DNA from: Pseudoxanthomonas sp. SE1
GTDB lineage: Bacteria; Pseudomonadota; Gammaproteobacteria; Xanthomonadales; Xanthomonadaceae
Direction of reading: 5' to 3'
Assembly: GCF_029542205.1 (NCBI RefSeq)
Contig: NZ_CP113783.1
Coordinates: forward strand, 859,001 to 923,000
Length of the DNA stretch: 64,000 nt
In this document: positions 48,284 through 56,576 of the stretch, piece after piece
How the letters are laid out: each line of letters opens with the position of its first letter
Position numbering within the stretch: position 1 is the first letter of the stretch
Notes under the pieces: generated by a model
Told to the model about the DNA's origin: nothing
Seen by the model: only the letters and a program-made list of their open reading frames with translations
Databases searched by the model: none
Position numbers and translations under genes: made by a program

Positions 48284-51181
48284 TTAGAAGTTCATCGTGT
48301 AGCGAGCCCACAGGTAACGGCCGACCGTATCGAAGGTCTGCACGTCCGTGTTGGAGTTGAGCACGTTGTTCTGGAACATGATCTGCGGCTGCTTGTCGAA
48401 CGCGTTGTCCAGGCCCACCTCGATCTTCGAGTTGAACCACGGCAGCGAGTACGCGGCGCTGAAGCTGTGCACCAGGTAGTCGTCGAAGCGGCGTGCATAG
48501 CAGTACTCGGGAGCGAACTGCGGGTTGCAGCCGGCATCCGCGCTGACGCTCTGACGCAGGTCGTTGCTGCCGATGTCGAAGCCGCTGACATAACGGGCGC
48601 GCCAGCTCAGGCCCAGGTCACCCTTGTTCCAGTTGACGAACAGGCGGCCGCGGGTGCGGGCGTACATGCCGTACGAACTGTTGTAGGTGCCCGCGATGTG
48701 CTTGACGGCATCGTCTTCGCTGAGCGGGTTGGTGTCGTTGTCGTAGCGGTCGATGTACGTGGCGTCCAGACCGAACAGCCAGCTGCCCCACGCGGTGTCG
48801 GGCAGGCGGTAACGCACGGCCAGATCCCAGCCGTTGGTGTCCAGGCGGCCCAGGTTGACGATCGGCTCGCGGATGAAGTCCACCTGGCCGTCGGCACGAC
48901 GGTTGATGAATTCGCAGAACGGGTGGTTGTCATCGGCGTAGCAGGTGTCGACCACGATCTGCGCATCGGCACGGGTGATCGTGTCGTTCAGGTACAGGCG
49001 CCAGTAGTCCAGGCTGACCGACAGGCCGGGCGCCCACTGCGGGTCATAGACCACGCCGTAGGAGAACGACTTGCCTTCTTCCGGCTGCAGGTCGAAGCCT
49101 GCGGCGACGGCACCCGACCACACGCCGTTGGACTGGCTGGTCGGCGCCGGGCCGATGCCGGTCGTCGGGATGTTGGTGGCGCCTGCGCCTGCACCGCACG
49201 CGTTTTCGTGGTCACGCGGTGCACCGGTGGCGCCATAGCCTTCGCACTTGTCGTTCAGCTGCGGAGCATTGCCCTGCGGGCCGTCGTACAGGTTGCCGAT
49301 GGTCGGGGCGCGGAAGACTTCCGCCACCGTGCCGCGGAACAGCAGGTTCTCGATCGGACGCCATTCCACCTGCAGCTTGCTGTTGGTGGTGTCGCCGAAG
49401 GTGCTGTAGTCGGAGTAGCGGCTGCCCAGCGTGACCGACAGCAGGTGCGCGAACGGCATGTCGGACAGGATCGGCACGTACAGTTCGCCGTAGACCTCGG
49501 TGACGTCGTACTTGCCGCCCACCGGCGACGAGCAGGCTTCCTGCGAGATCATGCAGCGGCCGGTTTCATCGGCGATCGCGATGTAGTCGACTTCGCTGCG
49601 CTGGTACTCTTCGCGCCACGCGCCGCCGAATGCCAGCTGCACGGCACCGGCCGGCAGGCTGAACAGTTCGCCCGAGGCGTTGGCCTCGAAGCTGCGGGTC
49701 TGGTACATGGTCGAGTAGACCGGACGCGCTTCCGCCGCCTGCATCGTGGCGACCGACTGCGGGTCGAAGATGTTGAAGATGTTCAGCGGCGTGCAGCCGG
49801 CGATGATGGCGCCCGGGGCACCGCACTTGACCACGCCGTCGGTATCCATGAACGACGGACCCAGCGCGTCGGTCAGGCTGGCGTAGTCCACGTAGCCGTA
49901 GCTGGTGTTCTCGCTGAAGTAGTGGCCGTAGTTGAACGCGGCGTCCCACTTCCAGGTCTCGCCCACGAAGCCTTCCAGGCCGGCAACGACCTGCGAGGTG
50001 GTGGTGTCGTAGTACGAGCGGCGCTGACCCAGCGAGGTCCAGCGCGTCATGAACTGGTTCTGGCTGCCGTCAGCGGCCGGGCCGAAGTTCTGGTCGAAAG
50101 GGTTGTAGTAGTTGTCGGCCGAGATGACGACGCCGTCGCTGTTGGCGTCGAACGGCAGCGCGGCGATCGCGAAGTTGGACGAGGTCTTGTTGTGGTAGAC
50201 CTCGGCGAACGCGTTCAGGTTGTCCGTGATCTGGTAGTTGGCCAGGAAGAACGCGTTGGTGCGTTCCTGCGGCGTCATGATCAGGTTGGTCGCCTGGTAG
50301 TTGTAGGAGTCGCGTGCGCCGTTGTAGCAACGGAAGTCGCCCTGCGACGTGCCGCTGGTGCCGGGGGTCAGGGTGACCGAACCGCAACCGTACTGGTCAA
50401 CCAGGGGGCTGCCTTCCGGGAAGAAGATGCGGCCATTCGGGTTGCGGCTGGAGCCGAAGACGGTGACGTAACCGCTGTACAGGTACGTGGCGTCCTTCGA
50501 ATAGTCGCGATCGTTGGACGAGATGCCGTCGAACTTGTTGTAGTTCAGGCCGGCGATGATGTTGCCCTTGTCGCCCACCTGGCCGAAGGTGATCGAACCG
50601 CCGCTGCGCTGGCCGTCCTGGTGGCTGGGCGTGATGCCGAAGTCGATCGACGCGGTCAGGCCGTCGAAATCGCGGCGCAGGATGAAGTTCACGACACCGG
50701 CAACGGCATCGGAGCCGTACACGGCGGACGCACCGCTGGTCAGGATTTCGATGCGCTCCACGGCCGAGGCCGGGATCGAGTTGACGTCGCTGTTGACCAC
50801 CCGACGGCCATTGACCAGCAGCAGGGTGCGGGCCGAACCCAGACCGCGCAGGTCGATGGTGGACGAACCGTCACCGCCGCCGTTGTTGACCTGGGGATTG
50901 GTCGGGGCGCCCGACATGGCCGGCATTTCCTGGATCAGATCGCCCAGGGTCAGCTTGCCGGTCTGTTCGATGGCGGCGCGATCGATGACGACGACCGGGC
51001 TGGCGGTCTCGGTTTCGACGCGGGCAACGCGCGAACCGGTGACCTGGATGGCGTCCAGGGTCTTGGCGCCTTCGGTGGTGGATTCCTGCGCGAACGCGAG
51101 GCCGGTGCCGGCCGCGCTGGTCGCACCCACTGCGAGGACAAAGCCGATAGCTTCGCGCAGCTTGGTGGTCTTGAAGTTCAT
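48284..51181 (-). CDS. large TonB-dependent receptor (copy 1 of the modification locus)
   Basis: A 965-residue outer-membrane receptor. N-terminus: MNFKTTKLREAIGFVLAVGA, signal peptide ending LAFAQ. The plug has LDAIQVTGSRVARVETETASPVVVIDRAAIEQTGKLTLGDLIQEMPA and VERIEILTSGASAVYGSDAVAGVVNFILRRDFDG. The barrel is long, with several Cys in loops (QYGCGSVTL, DFRCYNG, CMISQEACSS, ENACGAGAG), and the C-terminus is WARYTMNF. This is the group of peptide/oligosaccharide-type receptors of Xanthomonads. The signal peptide and promoter layout are almost the same as in the receptor at 56577-59249. Confidence 0.9.
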   Translation of the reverse strand: MNFKTTKLREAIGFVLAVGATSAAGTGLAFAQESTTEGAKTLDAIQVTGSRVARVETETASPVVVIDRAAIEQTGKLTLGDLIQEMPAMSGAPTNPQVNNGGGDGSSTIDLRGLGSARTLLLVNGRRVVNSDVNSIPASAVERIEILTSGASAVYGSDAVAGVVNFILRRDFDGLTASIDFGITPSHQDGQRSGGSITFGQVGDKGNIIAGLNYNKFDGISSNDRDYSKDATYLYSGYVTVFGSSRNPNGRIFFPEGSPLVDQYGCGSVTLTPGTSGTSQGDFRCYNGARDSYNYQATNLIMTPQERTNAFFLANYQITDNLNAFAEVYHNKTSSNFAIAALPFDANSDGVVISADNYYNPFDQNFGPAADGSQNQFMTRWTSLGQRRSYYDTTTSQVVAGLEGFVGETWKWDAAFNYGHYFSENTSYGYVDYASLTDALGPSFMDTDGVVKCGAPGAIIAGCTPLNIFNIFDPQSVATMQAAEARPVYSTMYQTRSFEANASGELFSLPAGAVQLAFGGAWREEYQRSEVDYIAIADETGRCMISQEACSSPVGGKYDVTEVYGELYVPILSDMPFAHLLSVTLGSRYSDYSTFGDTTNSKLQVEWRPIENLLFRGTVAEVFRAPTIGNLYDGPQGNAPQLNDKCEGYGATGAPRDHENACGAGAGATNIPTTGIGPAPTSQSNGVWSGAVAAGFDLQPEEGKSFSYGVVYDPQWAPGLSVSLDYWRLYLNDTITRADAQIVVDTCYADDNHPFCEFINRRADGQVDFIREPIVNLGRLDTNGWDLAVRYRLPDTAWGSWLFGLDATYIDRYDNDTNPLSEDDAVKHIAGTYNSSYGMYARTRGRLFVNWNKGDLGLSWRARYVSGFDIGSNDLRQSVSADAGCNPQFAPEYCYARRFDDYLVHSFSAAYSLPWFNSKIEVGLDNAFDKQPQIMFQNNVLNSNTDVQTFDTVGRYLWARYTMNF

Positions 51182-51265
51182 TCTCTCTCCAGATGAGGTC
51201 TGTTACGCCCTAGGGATACCCGGCTGGCAAGCCAAATACGGCTACCAAAATGCTGGGGTGACCCG

Positions 51266-51294
51266 ATCATAGACGCGCCGTGGGGAGAATTAAA
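51266..51294 (-). promoter_or_regulatory. promoter of TonB receptor copy 1
   Basis: Minus strand TTTAAT (51294-51289), 17-base spacer and TATGAT (51271-51266), followed by CGGGTCACCC. The second receptor has the same spacing and a similar GGTCACCC (59333-59361). About 85 bases of leader precede the receptor start. Confidence 0.7.
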
Positions 51295-51394
51295 GAGTCG
51301 TTAAGACGCTTTGGAGGCTCCGGGCATGGGAAATTGCCATTTCTCTCTATTCATGTTGGTGATGAATAGATGAAGGCGGTACATCCGGACGGCA

Positions 51395-52783
51395 TCAGGC
51401 GGGGATCACGTCGAACGCCAGGCTGATGCGGGCGGTAGGGCCGCTGTACGGGATGGTGTGGTGAAAGAAATACGAAGGGAAAAGCAGCACGTCACCACTG
51501 CGGGGCAGGTGCTGCAGGCGGCGGGGGGGCGCGCTCTGGGCAAACTCGGGCTGCGGCTGCCCGAACACGATGGCCCCGCTGTCCGCGGTCGCGGGCTGGC
51601 CGGCGTCCAGATAGAAGACGCCGCTCAACCAGCCCGCCGGATGGATATGTGGCGTCTGGTGGCCCCCTTCGCGCAGGACGGTGGCCCACATCTGCAATCG
51701 CCAGCGTCGCGGCAGCGAGCGCAGCCACGGATGTGACGCGAGCGCGGGGTTGGCGGCCAACGCGGTCATGCGGTCGGTGACCCGTTGGGACATCGCATCG
51801 CCAATGGCGTGGAAAGCGGAGCCCTCCGTGAGGTCAAGCATGATGCTCTGCTGGCCGCGCACCGTGGAGCGACCAGCCGGTTCCCAATTGAGCTCGGGGT
51901 GGGATTCGACGGCCACGCGCAACGCGTCCAGCGCGGTCGTGGAAAGGGCACTGAGTGTCGTCACGCCAAGCAATGCGGCGAAGTCCATCAGCACATCCAC
52001 CTCGTCGTGGCGGCCAAGCTCGTTGGCCGCGATGTACAGGCCTGCCAGGGCGGTCTGGTCTCCCGGCGCCAGCGAGAGTGCGCGCCTGAATCGCCGGTAG
52101 GCGGCGTCGGGCTGCCTTCCCCGCAGAAGGCACAGGGCGTGGTTGGTCAGGAACTCCGGATTGGACGACGTTGCAGGTTCGAGCCGGGCGTAAAGCTGCA
52201 GCGCAGACGGAACATCTCCCGCGCCGTCGTATGCGCTGGCAAGTGCGTGCAGGATCGCCGGTTGCCCGGGCGAACGCAGTTCCGCAGTACGCAATGCATG
52301 GACGGCGCCGGTCGCATCGCCCTTCCGCAGCAGCAGGATGCCCATGTTGACCCAGGCGTCCACCATGTCGGGTTGGAGCTGCGTGGCGTGCTGGAAGTCG
52401 TCCAGGGCATCGCCGAGCCGGTGCAGGCTGAGGTGGGCCAGCGCGCGCTGGAAGTAGGCCGGTGCGAAGCCGGGCGACGCCGAAATGAAGTGGTCGAAAT
52501 CCGCGCACGCCAGTGCCGGCTCGGTCAATCCCATCAGGACCAGACCGCGTTGGAAGTACCAGTCGCAGTGTCCCGGCGCGTGCGCGACGGCGGCATCCAG
52601 CACCTCCCGCGCGGCGGCGAGGTTGCCCGCCTGGTAGTGCACGCCGGCCAGTTCGCTGGCGACGGGCGCCCCCGCTTCCAGGCACAGGCGGTAAAGCCGG
52701 ATCGCATCACCGGTCTGGCCCCGTTGCAATGCCGCGCGCGCCCGGGAGAGCAGTTCTGCGATGGAGGAATGTTCGTTCGTCAT
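51395..52783 (-). CDS. TPR protein with putative 2OG-Fe(II) oxygenase domain (PF13759-type)
   Basis: A 462-residue fusion. Residues about 1-260 hold seven or so TPR repeats (ELLSRARAALQRGQTGDAIRLYRLCLEAGAPV, CDWYFQRGLVLMGLTEPALACADFDHFISASPGFAPAYFQRALAHLSLHRL and further). Residues about 345-462 are the oxygenase: REGGHQTPHIHPAGWLSGVFYLDAG (iron His), DSGAIVFGQPQPEF and SGDVLLFPSYFFHHTIPYSGPTARISLAFDV (distal His and Arg for 2OG). Start ATG 52783 fits; an upstream frame overlaps the glycosyltransferase end. It is the last gene of the operon 56435-51395. Confidence 0.82.
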   Translation of the reverse strand: MTNEHSSIAELLSRARAALQRGQTGDAIRLYRLCLEAGAPVASELAGVHYQAGNLAAAREVLDAAVAHAPGHCDWYFQRGLVLMGLTEPALACADFDHFISASPGFAPAYFQRALAHLSLHRLGDALDDFQHATQLQPDMVDAWVNMGILLLRKGDATGAVHALRTAELRSPGQPAILHALASAYDGAGDVPSALQLYARLEPATSSNPEFLTNHALCLLRGRQPDAAYRRFRRALSLAPGDQTALAGLYIAANELGRHDEVDVLMDFAALLGVTTLSALSTTALDALRVAVESHPELNWEPAGRSTVRGQQSIMLDLTEGSAFHAIGDAMSQRVTDRMTALAANPALASHPWLRSLPRRWRLQMWATVLREGGHQTPHIHPAGWLSGVFYLDAGQPATADSGAIVFGQPQPEFAQSAPPRRLQHLPRSGDVLLFPSYFFHHTIPYSGPTARISLAFDVIPA

Positions 52784-52828
52784 CTTGTGGATACCGGTTG
52801 GACCCTGCCGCAAGGAGGGAATGGTCCG

Positions 52829-54775
52829 TCAGGCGAGGATGCCTTTCTCCCGGAGCAGCCGCTCGCAGGTCGCTTCTATTCCTGCCGCCGAGCGCCTTGC
52901 GTCGAACAGGATGCCTTCCCGCACGGCGGTCGCGACGCGATGGCGCAGCGTTTCCAGTTCGCCGGGATGGTTGGCGAGCCAGGCGGCTCGCGCTACATAT
53001 TCGGTGGTATCCGCCACCACGAGTTCTTCCAGCCCGAGGGCCCGGTTGATACTGACGCCGAGACGCGAGGGAGGGGTCTGCCCGGCGCGACAGAGCACCG
53101 GCAGCCCGCTGGCAACCGCATCCAGTGTGGTGGCGCCACCTTGATAGCGGAAGGCATCGAGCATCAGGTCGCAGCTCGCCGCCCGGTCGGCCTGGTCTTC
53201 CGGCGCAAGGGCGTCGACCACCATGAGCCTGGATGGATCGCCGCCGATGGCGCCCCAATGACTGAGAAAGCCCGGGCGGGCTGCAGGAGGCAGATACACC
53301 ATCAGCGTGGCCCGGGGCGCGCGCCGGAGGATCTCGACCCACGCCGCCGCCAACGCTGCGTCCAGCTTGTAGCTGTTGTTGAAGCTGGCAAGAACCACGC
53401 TTCCCTCCGCCGGCAAGCCGAAACGTTCGCGCTGTCTGCGACCGCCAACCCGCGGGGGAGGAGGGAACACGCTTACCGGAAGGTGGACGACACGGTCGTC
53501 GAAGGACCAGGCGTGCGCTGACGGTTGTACATGCTCATCAAGCAGGATGGCGTCCAGCCACGGCGCTTGCTGGGCATGAAGGAAGCCAAGCCAACCGAGT
53601 TGCAGGGCTGCGGGCCGGGACGCCAGGATTTCCAGGCGTGCGCCCGTGGTAGGGCCGTTCAGATCGATCAGTACATGGATGCCGTCCTGCCGGATGCGCT
53701 CGACGACGGCAGCGACTCCCAGATTCCCGCACTCCACGTACACGTCGCTGCTCTCGCGGATCCGCGATGCCACCGCATCGTCGTGCCGGCGGAGGGAATA
53801 GACGAAGACCTCGAATCGTTCCCGCTCATGGAAGCGGAACACATCTCCTACCAGTTGCCCCACGGCGTGCATGCCCAGGTCCGCAGAGAGATAGCCGATC
53901 CGGATCCTGCCGCCGGATGGAATGGGTTCCGGCGTTGCAGGCGCGAGGCGGACCAGCGCAGCCGCGCGAGCGGAAACAGCCTCCATGTAGTGGTCCAGGG
54001 CGGCGCGGACCAATGTGCTCTCCAGTGGAAGATAAGTGAGCGGGAACGCCTCGAGAACGGGTTCGCGTGGCACACCATCCGCGACCAGGCGCCGGAACCG
54101 CTCAAGCGTTTCGTGTTCGCTCGAGAACTCGCAGAGCCGCGCTTCGGTCTGCGCCAGGCGAAGAAGGATGTCCGGACGGTCGGGATAGATGCCGCACGCC
54201 TGCTGGTAGCCACTGCGTGCGAGTTCCAGGTTCCCCGACTGTTCGGCGCACATCGCGATGTTGTAGATCTCTCCCGGCTGTTCGACCGACGCCCTCGTGT
54301 ACGCGTGGATAGCCTCTTCCCAGCGTTGCTGCTGATGCAGGCTTTCCCCCAGGTAATGCCAGGCTTCGCCGAATCCCGGCGCAAGCGAAAGCGCGCGCCG
54401 CAGCGCCGTCTCCGCACGCGGATATTCGCCTGCCCGGACGTCGATGCTCCCTTTCAGCATCCAGGCCATCGCGTCATGCGGCAAACGCCGGGTGGCGTCG
54501 TCCGCTGCCTGCATCGCGTCTTCGATGGTGCCGCCCTCGCGCAGGCAGGCAGCCAGCGCGAGCAGCACCTGGGCTTCGCCGGGGGCGAGGCGCCTGACGT
54601 CCGTCAATGTCTTCGCCGCTTCCTGGATACGTCCCGTATGCATGAGCAGGAGCGCGTAGTCGAACATGAGTGCGGCATTTGCCGGGTCTGCCGCCAGGGC
54701 GCGTTCGTAGTGGATGCCTGCGGTGATGGTATCCCCAGCCGCGTGCGAACGGCGCGCTTGCTCGGCGTCCGTCAT
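52829..54775 (-). CDS. TPR protein with O-GlcNAc transferase/SPINDLY-type glycosyltransferase (GT41)
   Basis: A 648-residue fusion. Residues 1-240 form TPR repeats (ARRSHAAGDTITAGIHYERALAADPANAALMFDYALLLMHTGRIQEAAKTL and further). The catalytic part (about 290-640) has the GT41 blocks IRIGYLSADLGMHAVGQLVGDVF (with the His after SADL), HVLIDLNGPTTGARLEILASRPAALQLGWLGF, VVLASFNNSYKL (conserved Lys) and LMLDAFRYQGGATTLDAVASGLPVLCRAG. Such enzymes add GlcNAc or fucose to Ser/Thr of proteins. The start overlaps the methyltransferase stop (ATGA). Sugar donor and target unknown; a protein target is supported by the TPRs. Confidence 0.88.
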   Translation of the reverse strand: MTDAEQARRSHAAGDTITAGIHYERALAADPANAALMFDYALLLMHTGRIQEAAKTLTDVRRLAPGEAQVLLALAACLREGGTIEDAMQAADDATRRLPHDAMAWMLKGSIDVRAGEYPRAETALRRALSLAPGFGEAWHYLGESLHQQQRWEEAIHAYTRASVEQPGEIYNIAMCAEQSGNLELARSGYQQACGIYPDRPDILLRLAQTEARLCEFSSEHETLERFRRLVADGVPREPVLEAFPLTYLPLESTLVRAALDHYMEAVSARAAALVRLAPATPEPIPSGGRIRIGYLSADLGMHAVGQLVGDVFRFHERERFEVFVYSLRRHDDAVASRIRESSDVYVECGNLGVAAVVERIRQDGIHVLIDLNGPTTGARLEILASRPAALQLGWLGFLHAQQAPWLDAILLDEHVQPSAHAWSFDDRVVHLPVSVFPPPPRVGGRRQRERFGLPAEGSVVLASFNNSYKLDAALAAAWVEILRRAPRATLMVYLPPAARPGFLSHWGAIGGDPSRLMVVDALAPEDQADRAASCDLMLDAFRYQGGATTLDAVASGLPVLCRAGQTPPSRLGVSINRALGLEELVVADTTEYVARAAWLANHPGELETLRHRVATAVREGILFDARRSAAGIEATCERLLREKGILA

Positions 54776-55764
54776 GGCGAGACGACGAGGGTCCAGCCCA
54801 TGCGGCTGCCCGCGGCCTGGTCGAGAGGACTCAGGAGGGATGATGCATATCCTGCCGCGATGCACTGTCCATGCAGGCCCTCGAGTTCCCGCAGGCCCAT
54901 GATGGCGCCGGAGAGGTGTTGCAGGCGCATGCGTTCGTTTTCCAAGTCATCGCGTGCATTCGCAAGGTATTGCAACGCCTCCCATGGCGAGCCTTGTGCC
55001 TGTTCCAGCGTGGCGTGCAGGTAGTGGAATGTCTTGCGCAGGATCGCTGCCTCGGGAAGCGCAGAGGCTGCGGCTACAAGTCGGGTGGACGCCGACTGGA
55101 AGGCCTGCTGGATCTGCGCGGTGCCTTGGCTCGTGGAAGTCGAAGCAGGCGACCCCGCCAGGCTGGAGATCCACTGGTGCGCAAGGTCGAGGATCCGGGT
55201 TTCGTCGAACAATAGGGCGCACGCTTCATGTTGCTGGCGCAGCGTCATGGAAATCAGCGAGTCCGCGCTGTGCAGCAGGAACGCCGCCGTGCCCGTGTGC
55301 CCGATGATCCGGAAAATCTCCTGCAGCGCAGGTTCGCGCGCGCGTGAATATTCAAAGGCGTATTGGGACGTGACGAGCGCGACACTGCCCGCTTCGAAAG
55401 GCAGGTCCTCCATGCGCGTGCGGGCATGGAAGGTGATCCCGTCGAATGGTGTCGCGGTGGATGCCCAGCGCGGAGGGTCGATATCCGCCGCATCCACCCC
55501 ATGAATGTCGAAGTCGATGCCGCGCTTCGCGGCATGCTGCTTGGCGAGCAGGGCCAAAGCGCCGTTGCCGGTGCCGATGTCCACCACCCGCTGCCGTGCC
55601 TGGAGACCGTTGAAGCGGGCATTCCAGAATGCCGCGATCTCGCCGTCGTAGTTCCCTTCGATGGCGGTGGAACAGGAGTGCAGCACGCCTGCGCGCCAGA
55701 GCCTGCTCCATGCATCGCTTTCGAGAGACGCGGGTCCAGTCGGCATGGTGTGTTCGTGGCTCAC
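54772..55764 (-). CDS. class I SAM-dependent methyltransferase of the receptor locus
   Basis: A 330-residue protein. Residues 50-200 are a Rossmann methyltransferase fold: VVDIGTGNGALALLAKQHA (motif I), HGVDAADIDPP (motif II), LVTSQYAFEYSRARE (motif IV). The C-terminal third (about 230-310) is a coiled-coil helical region (EQAQGSPWEALQYLANARDDLENERMRLQHLSG). I chose GTG 55764, whose TGA overlap (GTGA) couples it to the upstream oxygenase gene; ATG 55746 is possible but lacks a ribosome site. Substrate unknown; the neighbours suggest a peptide or a sugar on it. Confidence 0.75.
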   Translation of the reverse strand: MSHEHTMPTGPASLESDAWSRLWRAGVLHSCSTAIEGNYDGEIAAFWNARFNGLQARQRVVDIGTGNGALALLAKQHAAKRGIDFDIHGVDAADIDPPRWASTATPFDGITFHARTRMEDLPFEAGSVALVTSQYAFEYSRAREPALQEIFRIIGHTGTAAFLLHSADSLISMTLRQQHEACALLFDETRILDLAHQWISSLAGSPASTSTSQGTAQIQQAFQSASTRLVAAASALPEAAILRKTFHYLHATLEQAQGSPWEALQYLANARDDLENERMRLQHLSGAIMGLRELEGLHGQCIAAGYASSLLSPLDQAAGSRMGWTLVVSP

Positions 55765-56435
55765 GGCGCAGGCACGTTCTTCCAGCGGCACCAGGAATTC
55801 AGCGCAACCACGATCCGGGGACGATCACCGGTGTAGGGGAACACTTCGTGCAGCAGGTAGGAGGGAAAGGCGATCATCTGGCCGGGCTTGTGGTTCAACT
55901 GCCACGGGCCGATCCGATACGGGGTCTGCATGCGTTCGATCGAGGGGTCGCGGTACATGTCGCAACCGGTCCGGGGATCGTGGAATCGCACGGCACCGCT
56001 TTCCGGGGCACCCGCGTCGCCAGGGTCGACGCAATAGATGGCGGACCAGCTGGCGTTGGGATGATTGTGCAGGCTCTGGAACCCGCCCTTCCTGGTGACA
56101 TGGAACCAGGAGTGCATGTCCAGGTTGATGTTGGCCATGTCTTCGTCGGACAGCTGGTTGATGCCCTGGATGAAGGTCTGCAGTGACGCACGCAGGAAAC
56201 CGAAAAGCTCCTGGATGGGCCTCTCCGGGCGCTGGTGCAGGAAAAAGTGGCTCTCGAAGATGCCGTACTGGGTGTCCCGGCGTATCGGGTCACGATGCTT
56301 GTCGCCCTGGCTTTCCAGTCGAAGGAACAACGCGGCCAGTTCAGCGTTGAGCCGTGAAGCGTCGCCGATCTGGCATTGCAGCATCGGCACTGCGTAAAGC
56401 GGGAAGACCTGCGCCTGAATCTCATTGCTTGCCAT
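55761..56435 (-). CDS. TIGR02466/PF13759-type putative 2OG-Fe(II) oxygenase
   Basis: A 224-residue protein without TPRs. It starts MASNEIQAQVFPLYAVPMLQCQIGD, has FQSLHNHPNASWSAIYCVDPGD (the iron His in HNHP), SGAVRFHDPRTG and PGQMIAFPSYLLHEVFPYTGDRPRIVVALNSW (distal His and Arg). This matches the free-standing version of the oxygenase domain in the protein at 51395. The frame extends upstream to 56495 but the family starts near ATG 56435. It is the first enzyme gene behind the second receptor, separated by a hairpin. Confidence 0.82.
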   Translation of the reverse strand: MASNEIQAQVFPLYAVPMLQCQIGDASRLNAELAALFLRLESQGDKHRDPIRRDTQYGIFESHFFLHQRPERPIQELFGFLRASLQTFIQGINQLSDEDMANINLDMHSWFHVTRKGGFQSLHNHPNASWSAIYCVDPGDAGAPESGAVRFHDPRTGCDMYRDPSIERMQTPYRIGPWQLNHKPGQMIAFPSYLLHEVFPYTGDRPRIVVALNSWCRWKNVPAP

Positions 56436-56506
56436 GCGGGCGTCCCATCGTGCGATCCGCGAATGATGCCACGCCACCATCATGTCGGAAGGCATGGCCC
56501 TGAAAG

Positions 56507-56534
56507 CACGATGCCCCCTTCCGGGGGCATCGTG
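56507..56534 (-). terminator. hairpin between TonB receptor copy 2 and the enzyme genes
   Basis: Perfect 12-base arms (56507-56518 and 56523-56534) with a four-base loop. On the minus strand it is followed by CTTTCAGGG, a poor T tract, so it may act as partial attenuator rather than a full stop. Confidence 0.6.
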
Positions 56535-56576
56535 TGGACCCGATGGACCGGGTCCGTTTCGCAGCCTCTGATCAGA

